From CAIWHR01 sp040007035 (GTDB lineage Bacteria; Pseudomonadota; Gammaproteobacteria; Burkholderiales; Casimicrobiaceae): DNA of 20,677 nucleotides. A program made the translations under genes and the position numbers. The notes beneath the pieces are model-generated. The model did no database searches. It saw nothing but the letters and a program-made list of their open reading frames with translations, and was not told the DNA's origin. Of the stretch, positions 14,764-20,677 are shown piece by piece. The stretch spans positions 1 to 20,677 of the forward strand of contig JBDTVU010000054.1 in the NCBI GenBank assembly GCA_040007035.1, read 5' to 3'. Position 1 is the first letter of the stretch. Each line of letters begins with the position of its first letter.

Positions 14764-15066
14764 CTACGCTGGAAAGCCCGTTTCTCCAGGAGTGTCGTCT
14801 AGCCAATCGATGCGGACACCCTGTGTTCTGGCCATGTAGGCAAGATCCGAACCGATCTTTTGCATTACCAGTTGGAGCGCCTGCACAGAATCCATTCCAC
14901 CTGCGTAACTTACCTTCAAGTCATTTCCCTGTTTGATCGAGTATGGACAATAGTAGTCGTTTCCGTCCTCAAAAAGTTCGGGCTTGCCGATCACCACAAG
15001 TACGTCATCACTGCCGATCCGCAATTTTCGGGACGCGACTGGATTGTCGATATTCAGGAGGTTCAT
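14764..15066 (-). CDS. DUF6968-like probable immunity protein
   Basis: This 100-residue protein resembles DUF6968: an N-terminal strand-rich part (RKLRIGSDDVLVVIGKPE), YYCPYSI in the middle, GGMDSVQALQLVMQKIGSDL as the conserved helix, and RIDWLDD...GFP at the end. It starts 6 bases after the stop of the Rhs gene with GGTGA as ribosome binding site. A small gene directly after a polymorphic-toxin gene is normally the immunity protein that neutralises the variable C-terminal toxin tail. The sequence is more AT-rich than the Rhs core, like the tail before it, so tail and immunity gene probably moved together. The family assignment is from memory of its pattern; the immunity role is inference. 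Confidence 0.65.
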   Translation of the reverse strand: MNLLNIDNPVASRKLRIGSDDVLVVIGKPELFEDGNDYYCPYSIKQGNDLKVSYAGGMDSVQALQLVMQKIGSDLAYMARTQGVRIDWLDDTPGETGFPA

Positions 15067-15072
15067 TTGCTA

Positions 15073-18000
15073 TCACCAAGTCACTAGTGGTGGTAATGGG
15101 CGACCAGCTTTGCATGCACCAAATCGGTCTTGCACGCTTTGCCAGCATCGCGATCTGGCACCAGTGCGTGGCAACGTTGCCATTTTGCACATAGCTTCGT
15201 CACGTTTGGCTTGCTCCTCGCATTTGTCGTCGGGCTTGCAGATCGAAGCTACCGCCATTGCAGCGGCCCCGGCCCCGCAAAGCGCAGGCGAGATCATGCA
15301 TATATCGATCGGACGCGGCATTGGAAGCTCAGGAATGTGAAATCTTGGTGGGGGAGTCCCTGGTAGCCCAGGTATAGGCGGTGGCGGTATAGGTCCCACA
15401 ATTGGTGGCGCAGGTACCGGCGGTAACGCTTGTCGACCTTCAGGATCAGCATGAGACAGAGGCTTGGCACCAACATAGCCGTATGTATTTAGTCCACTCC
15501 ACAACCCAATAGGATCGCTCTGCTCGTACCTGCCGCTGGTGGGGTCGTAATCTCTGAAGTAGTTGTAGTGGGTCTTTGTCTCGGTGTCGTAGTACTGGCC
15601 GGGAAAGCGCAGGTGGTACGTGAACGCGCCGGCACCGGCCGGGTTCTCGTTCGCCCCGTTGTTGCCGAACGGATCGACGTTGTCCCACCGCCACAGGAAG
15701 GCATTGTCGCTCGGCCGGGTGACCGCCCGCGGCGTGCCCAGATGGTCGGCGTGCACATAGTAGACCGCCACCGGCACCGGGTTGCCAGATCCGCTCGGCC
15801 GCAGGGTCGCCACCGGCAGATCCTCCAGCCACACCGTCTCTTGGATCAGGGCGCCTGCGCCGTCGTACTCGCCCACGAGCCGCCCTTGCTCGTCGTAGAC
15901 GAAGTACGTGTCGACACCGGCCGCGGTCTTCTTCACCCGCTGCCCCAGCGCGTTGACCGCGTAGCTGGTGCTGGTGCTGCCATTGCTCACCGCCACCAAC
16001 CGGTTGGCGAGATTGTAGGTAAAGCTGCGCACCGTGTCGCCGTTGAGGTAGCCCGCATCGACGCTGCCCGCGAGCTGCAGCAACTGGTTGCTGGCGAGAC
16101 CATAGTCCAGCGCCGCGGCGGCCCCGTCGGTGGTGGCGCTGAGGCGATTGCCGACGGCGTCGTAGGTGTAGGCCCGGGTGGCACTGCCGACGGTCGCGGC
16201 GGTCAGCCGATCCAGAGCGTCATAGCCGAAGGCGCCGTTGTTGAGCGCGTTGGCCGGGTCGGCGATGGCCGTGATCCGGTTGGCGTTGTCCCAGGCAACA
16301 TCGCGCCGCAGGACGCTGGTCCCGTTGCGGAACTCCCAGGTCTGGATCCGACCGTCCTGGTCGTAGTCGCGGAACGAATACAAGCCGTTGCCCCAGTGCC
16401 AGGCCGCCATCCCGGCAAACGGCTCGGCCTCCGCGCCGGTCACCAGGGGCAGGCCGTTGACACTGATCGCACCTGGCCGGTTGTTGACGTAGGTGAAGGT
16501 GAGCGCCTGCCCGGAAGGGGTCGTCAGCGAGGTCAGTTGGCCGGCGCCGTTGTAGCCGTAGCTGGTGCTAAAGCTGCGGCTGCCGATGACTTGCGTCTTG
16601 CCCGCCACCCGGCCCTGCGGGGTGTACGACCAGGTCGTCACGGCACTCGGGTCGGTGACTTTGGTCAGCCGGCCTTTGGCATTTGCCGCCCCGCCGGTGC
16701 CGCCGTCGTATTCGAACGCGTGGGTCTCGCTCGGACTGCCGGACTTGGCGTACACGATCTGGGTGACGCGATTGAGCAGGTCGTAGGTGTAGGTGGCGGT
16801 TACCCCGCGCGCATCCATCCGGCTGAGCACGTTGCCGGCCGCGTCGAAGGTCTGGCTGGTCACCCCCGTGTCGGGGGAGGTCAGCTTGGTCTGATTGCCC
16901 AGGCCATCCATGCCATAGCGGGTCGCCAAGTCGCGCGGATCGTTCACCTGCAGCAGGGTACCCGTGCCGTCGTAGCTGTAGACGGTTGCCCCAGCGCCGG
17001 GATCGGTCACCCGCACCAGTCGATTGAGGGCGTCGTAGGCGTTGACCGTCTGCCGCGCCAGCGGATCGGTCACCGCGGTCAGGTTGCCATTGTTGTCGTA
17101 GCCATAGGTGGTGGTCTGGTTGTTCGCGCCCAGCTCGGTCGCCAGCCGGTTGAGCGCGTCGAACGTCCGCGAGCGGGTGCGCGCCAGGGCGCCACTGGCG
17201 TCGTAGACGTCTTCGTGGGTCCGGTTGCCCATCGCATCGAGCGTGTAGACGATCTTGTTGCCCAGGCCATCCTGAATCTGCGTCAGCCGGTGCGCGCCGT
17301 CGTAGGTGTACTGCAGCGTCGAGTCGTCCGGCAGCATCACCGCGGTCAACTGGCCGACGCCGTCATAGCCGTAATCGGTACGCTCCCCGCCGGCGTCCCG
17401 GTAAAGCAACCGGCCTCGGGCGTCATAGCCCAGGGTCGTGACCATGCCGTTGGCGTCGGTGATCGACAGCGGGCGGCCGGCGAAGTCGTAGGCGGTAATC
17501 TGGGTGGTATGAGCGGCCGCATTGGCAATGGTCGCCACGTTGCCGCGCTTGCCGAGATCGGCATCATTGTCGGCGTAATAGGTCGTGCTGGTGACCTTGC
17601 CGATCGGATCGGTGGCGGTGAGAACGCGACCGCGTGAGGCATAGGTCCAAGTCCAGCTGCGGGTGATCGTGGTCCCGCTCCCGTCGTTCGCGGGCGCGGT
17701 GATCACCTTCTGCAGCAAGTTGCCGGACGCGTCATAGGTCAATGCCGTCGTCTTGCTACCGCCAGGCGCCGGCTCGGTAACCGTCGCCGGCAGGCGGAAG
17801 GTCGAATGCCACGTCGTGGTCACCTTGCGCACGTCGGCGCGATTCGGCGGACTGGCGAGCGATGCCAGGCAATCCTCGGCCGCGGTCAACCCTTCGACCC
17901 GTGCCGTCTCGAGGTTGCGCGTGAGGTCGTAGGCGTAACAGGCCTTCTTGCCGTTGAAATCCGCGCGCGAGGCGACATTGCCGTTGGCGTCGAACGTCTG

Positions 18001-19638
18001 CGCACTGCTCGCCATGCCGCAAGTCAGACAAGGCTGCGAAATGCCGGTCTGTCGATTGGCGCCAACAATTTCTTGGTACGAGTACGTCCGCACCGTCCCC
18101 AGCGGGTCGGTCACCGACGTAAGGGCCTGCTGTCCAAGGTTGCCGTTGTACAACTGGGTGTAGGTAAACTGGTAGCGATTGACAAAAACACCCGCCGCCG
18201 ACTGGTGCTTCGATTCGCTGACACGCCCGCTCGAATCGTCCACGAACGTGGCATAGCGCCAACCATTCTCGTCGGTAATGCCGGTTAGATTGTTCGGCAG
18301 TGTCGCGTTCTCATAGAGATAAAGGCGCGAGTGCCGCAGACCCAGCTCATCCGGCGGACCGGTCACCGAGGCCAGGTTGCCGCTCGCATCGTAGCCATAG
18401 TCAAAGATCGCCCCGGCCGGATCGGTGACCCGTGAAATCCGGTCGCTTGGGTCGTACTCGAACGTGATCGAGCGACCGACGGGATCGGTAACGCCGACCA
18501 GCAGGCCGTTCGCGTCATAACTCAGGGTCTGCGTGCTGCCGGACCGGGCCGTGATGCTCAGGAGGCGGCCGTTCGTATCGTAGCGCTCGACATTCTCCGT
18601 GGCGGCCTCGTAATACGACCAACCAACACGCTGCCCGCCAGCATCGACGACCTGGGCCACAACATCCTTGATGTCGGCATCGCTGGCAAAGGTGGTGCCG
18701 TCACTGGAGTAGTGCAGCTGCGGGTGCGGCGTACTGGCGTAGCGCCGAATCGACACCGTGCTACCAAACTCGACGACGGCGAGCGAACGATCGTAGCTGT
18801 GCCGCCAACCGACCCCCATGGTGGCCGAACGCAACCACTCCGCGTTCTTGCTGCTGTCGTATAAACGTTCGAAGCGTTGGCCCGTCGCCGGTAAGTCGAT
18901 ATCCGTTTCCGGCTGGATCTTGCGGCCACTATCCGGATAGACGGGATTGCCAATCGAGCAACTGCCGTACTTCTCGCAAAGACGGTTGTTCCGCTCCGGA
19001 TTGCAGGTCAGAGCAGCGGGCGCTTGGGTAATCGGAATCGCGTTGTCTGCGACCTCGAAGCCGTAGCAGGCCGGGCATGCCAAGTACCGGCTCATGCTAT
19101 GACCGTAGGTGTACTCGCCGAGCGTCTCAACGTGTCCATCGCCATAGACCGAGCGCACGGTAAACCCAATGACCAACGCTTTTATCGCGTAGTTCGGGGG
19201 CCGTTTGTAGCCTGGGTCGCTTCCGTCCGCCCCATAACGCGTCCACACGCCCTCAGATACCAAGCGGAAACTCTCGTAGTAGCGATGCTCACCGCCTTGA
19301 AACCAACTGTCGTGGGGTAGACACTCCAGGTAGTTCGCAATCGCCGCCGCCTCGCTCTCGAAATCGGCGATCTCGCAGGGGTACTCGGCAGAAGCACTGT
19401 AGACCGCTTTCGAACTCGTGCTCGCCCGTCCCGCCACGGCCGGGTTGTCCCATGACACAGCCGATGCATTGGGCGCAATCATCAACCACGGCGCCAACGC
19501 CAGGACAAGCGTCAACCGTGTGCCGTACCGGGCCCAGCGCCTGACCCGGCCCAGCACTCCCCGCCACAGCGCAGACACGCGTTGCCGTCGTCCGTCGCAA
19601 TGCAATTGCGGCAATAAGGTTTCCCAGATCATGATCAT
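15073..19638 (-). CDS. Rhs/YD-repeat polymorphic toxin
   Basis: This 1521-residue protein belongs to the Rhs family, whose YD repeats build a shell enclosing a C-terminal toxin. Residues 1-60 hold a basic stretch and a hydrophobic segment ending in NASA, a probable signal peptide cut after Ala60. GNPVYPDSGRKIQ (230-242) begins a DUF6531-like domain. YD repeats (patterns such as YDANGLLVGVTDP) fill roughly 350-1300. The Rhs core ends with LRFPGQYYD, RYEQSDPIGL (1370-1379) and DPEG (1398-1401). The last 120 residues are a proline-rich linker, a hydrophobic stretch (1446-1467) and a tail with seven cysteines ending RPLPPLVTW; its toxic activity is not recognisable. There is no PAAR domain, so type VI delivery is unlikely. 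The start overlaps the upstream stop (TAATG). Confidence 0.88.
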   Translation of the reverse strand: MIMIWETLLPQLHCDGRRQRVSALWRGVLGRVRRWARYGTRLTLVLALAPWLMIAPNASAVSWDNPAVAGRASTSSKAVYSASAEYPCEIADFESEAAAIANYLECLPHDSWFQGGEHRYYESFRLVSEGVWTRYGADGSDPGYKRPPNYAIKALVIGFTVRSVYGDGHVETLGEYTYGHSMSRYLACPACYGFEVADNAIPITQAPAALTCNPERNNRLCEKYGSCSIGNPVYPDSGRKIQPETDIDLPATGQRFERLYDSSKNAEWLRSATMGVGWRHSYDRSLAVVEFGSTVSIRRYASTPHPQLHYSSDGTTFASDADIKDVVAQVVDAGGQRVGWSYYEAATENVERYDTNGRLLSITARSGSTQTLSYDANGLLVGVTDPVGRSITFEYDPSDRISRVTDPAGAIFDYGYDASGNLASVTGPPDELGLRHSRLYLYENATLPNNLTGITDENGWRYATFVDDSSGRVSESKHQSAAGVFVNRYQFTYTQLYNGNLGQQALTSVTDPLGTVRTYSYQEIVGANRQTGISQPCLTCGMASSAQTFDANGNVASRADFNGKKACYAYDLTRNLETARVEGLTAAEDCLASLASPPNRADVRKVTTTWHSTFRLPATVTEPAPGGSKTTALTYDASGNLLQKVITAPANDGSGTTITRSWTWTYASRGRVLTATDPIGKVTSTTYYADNDADLGKRGNVATIANAAAHTTQITAYDFAGRPLSITDANGMVTTLGYDARGRLLYRDAGGERTDYGYDGVGQLTAVMLPDDSTLQYTYDGAHRLTQIQDGLGNKIVYTLDAMGNRTHEDVYDASGALARTRSRTFDALNRLATELGANNQTTTYGYDNNGNLTAVTDPLARQTVNAYDALNRLVRVTDPGAGATVYSYDGTGTLLQVNDPRDLATRYGMDGLGNQTKLTSPDTGVTSQTFDAAGNVLSRMDARGVTATYTYDLLNRVTQIVYAKSGSPSETHAFEYDGGTGGAANAKGRLTKVTDPSAVTTWSYTPQGRVAGKTQVIGSRSFSTSYGYNGAGQLTSLTTPSGQALTFTYVNNRPGAISVNGLPLVTGAEAEPFAGMAAWHWGNGLYSFRDYDQDGRIQTWEFRNGTSVLRRDVAWDNANRITAIADPANALNNGAFGYDALDRLTAATVGSATRAYTYDAVGNRLSATTDGAAAALDYGLASNQLLQLAGSVDAGYLNGDTVRSFTYNLANRLVAVSNGSTSTSYAVNALGQRVKKTAAGVDTYFVYDEQGRLVGEYDGAGALIQETVWLEDLPVATLRPSGSGNPVPVAVYYVHADHLGTPRAVTRPSDNAFLWRWDNVDPFGNNGANENPAGAGAFTYHLRFPGQYYDTETKTHYNYFRDYDPTSGRYEQSDPIGLWSGLNTYGYVGAKPLSHADPEGRQALPPVPAPPIVGPIPPPPIPGLPGTPPPRFHIPELPMPRPIDICMISPALCGAGAAAMAVASICKPDDKCEEQAKRDEAMCKMATLPRTGARSRCWQSVQDRFGACKAGRPLPPLVTW

Positions 19639-20677
19639 TACCGATTACTCAGCGTTATCGACATCGTAACGGTGGCCGCGCCTGCCCCGCTGGCGCGTGG
19701 CTCGACAAACAAAGCGTACGTACCAGCCACCGTCAACGCAGCAATATCGTACGAATAGCTCGCACTACCGCTACTGGTCGTCGCATGCACCGATTGATCC
19801 GGACGAATGATCTTGAAATCTACCAATTGCCCGGCAGGCGCCGTCACCATGCCCAATGTCGTCAACCGAAGCAGCTGTGAAGCGGCACCCACAAACGTGA
19901 GCCGCAGGTTCTGTCCAGCCCGCGTTGTTGTCGCCGTGTACGCGGTCCCCACCGTCAACGTCCCGGTAAGATCGCTCGACAACCACGCCTGCACACTCCC
20001 CGTCGCCGCACTCGCCGGCTGCACCACTACGCTATAGGTCCCGGTCGCAGGCAGGTTGCTCAGATTCAGCGAACAGTAGGTCCCATTCAGGTAGCAATAG
20101 TCACTGGTCAGTTGATTTCCATCCGGTTTGAATGCCGTGACGTTCGCGTACGTCCCCGCCGATAGCGTCAGCCCGGTGAACCCCAAGCCCAAGTTCTGCC
20201 CTGCCGTTCCCGAGAAGACAAAGCGCGCCGACTCACCTACGGTTGCAAAGGTGCCCGCAACCGCCGCCCCGTCGATCGCCAGTGCGGCACCGGCCTCCGG
20301 TGTCAACTGCAGAGCGGTGATCGTGGCCGCCCCGCCATGCGAAGTCCACGGCTCGACGAACACCGTGTAGGTCCCTGTTACCGGGAATGGCGGCAGCGTC
20401 CACGTCGTCCCCGTCGCCGTCAGGGTCGTGCTGGTCCAGGTAGTGCCGTCCGGCTTGTACAAAACGACGCTCAGCCCCGGTGACCCGGCATTGAAGGCGA
20501 GACCCGCAAATTCCAGCGCCGGACTCGGACCGGCCGTGCCGCTCAACGTCAAACGCAGGTTCTGTCCAGCGCGCGATGTTGTCGCCGTGTACGCAGTCCC
20601 CACGGTGAGCGTTCCGCTCAGGTCGCTCGACAACCACGCCTGCACACTCCCCGTCGCCGCACTCGCCGGCTGCACCA
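19638..20677 (-). CDS. PPC-like beta-sandwich repeat protein, 5' end outside window
   Basis: At least 345 residues are present and the start lies beyond the window. The protein consists of about three tandem domains of roughly 105 residues, each with AGQNLRLTF/FSGTAGQNL, a YKPDG or FKPDG or IRPDQ turn, and GTYTVFVEP/GTYSVVVQP. This matches the bacterial pre-peptidase C-terminal (PPC)-like beta-sandwich fold of secreted proteins. No membrane segment is visible in this part. Its stop overlaps the Rhs start codon by one base, so the two are coupled and the protein may help export or display the Rhs protein, or act as an adhesin. That partnership is inference. Confidence 0.75.
   Translation of the reverse strand, partial: VQPASAATGSVQAWLSSDLSGTLTVGTAYTATTSRAGQNLRLTLSGTAGPSPALEFAGLAFNAGSPGLSVVLYKPDGTTWTSTTLTATGTTWTLPPFPVTGTYTVFVEPWTSHGGAATITALQLTPEAGAALAIDGAAVAGTFATVGESARFVFSGTAGQNLGLGFTGLTLSAGTYANVTAFKPDGNQLTSDYCYLNGTYCSLNLSNLPATGTYSVVVQPASAATGSVQAWLSSDLTGTLTVGTAYTATTTRAGQNLRLTFVGAASQLLRLTTLGMVTAPAGQLVDFKIIRPDQSVHATTSSGSASYSYDIAALTVAGTYALFVEPRASGAGAATVTMSITLSNR
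19905..20677 (-). repeat. Direct repeat of about 122 bases inside the beta-sandwich gene
   Basis: Bases 19905-20026 recur at 20556-20677 with about a dozen differences and a spacing of exactly 651 bases, a multiple of three. The last 50 or so bases of the two copies are identical. They encode the same domain junction (QPASAATGSVQAWLSSDL, then GTLTVGTAYTATT). The second copy reaches the window edge, so the repeat may be longer. Confidence 0.85.

Noticed and set aside
15568..17637. Plus-strand open frame of 689 codons inside the Rhs gene
   Set aside because: The minus strand encodes clear YD repeats here; the plus frame is their repetitive antisense image.

Overview
The window is GC-rich, proteobacterial-type DNA, probably gamma- or betaproteobacterial. 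This is inferred from gene families and base composition; there is no rRNA, tRNA or housekeeping gene to place it. It is entirely accessory sequence, with four blocks of foreign or fast-evolving DNA side by side.

Block 1 (1-1587): two integron-type gene cassettes read leftward. They encode an HNH endonuclease-like protein and a small membrane protein. Each is followed by an attC-like site with the same bulged terminal hairpin. No integrase gene is visible, so this is a fragment of a cassette array or a CALIN-type cluster. About 265 bases without a convincing gene follow.

Block 2 (1588-9812): a phage-derived integrative element. A leftward operon encodes a small protein, a DUF2924 protein, a large serine recombinase and an HTH protein, with overlapping or nearly abutting genes. 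Divergent from it, a rightward operon encodes an unknown 224-residue protein, an AlpA/excisionase-like HTH protein, a primase-polymerase/DUF3987 replication protein, a ParB-domain DNA methyltransferase and a P27-type small terminase. No large terminase, portal, capsid or tail gene follows. This order (recombinase, HTH, primase, small terminase) resembles phage satellites of the PICI type, although a decayed prophage is also possible. Between the primase and methyltransferase genes lie about 410 bases with a long inverted repeat and four G7-containing repeats, a candidate origin or control region.

Block 3 (9813-13619): a two-gene AAA+ ATPase/subtilisin-like protease operon that I assign to the IetAS family, known as a plasmid stability toxin-antitoxin and as an anti-phage defence system. 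It sits directly downstream of the small terminase gene, as cargo would.

Block 4 (13620-20677): a polymorphic-toxin locus read leftward. A beta-sandwich repeat protein (5' end outside the window) is coupled to a 1521-residue Rhs/YD-repeat protein with a signal peptide, an Rhs core and a short Cys-rich variable tail. A DUF6968-like probable immunity gene follows 6 bases later. Beyond it lie Rhs core fragments interrupted by the right end of an IS3-family element, and a probable frameshifted small gene.

The blocks that look functional are the recombinase/replication module, the IetAS pair and the Rhs toxin-immunity pair. The 13620-14757 region is a graveyard of broken genes.
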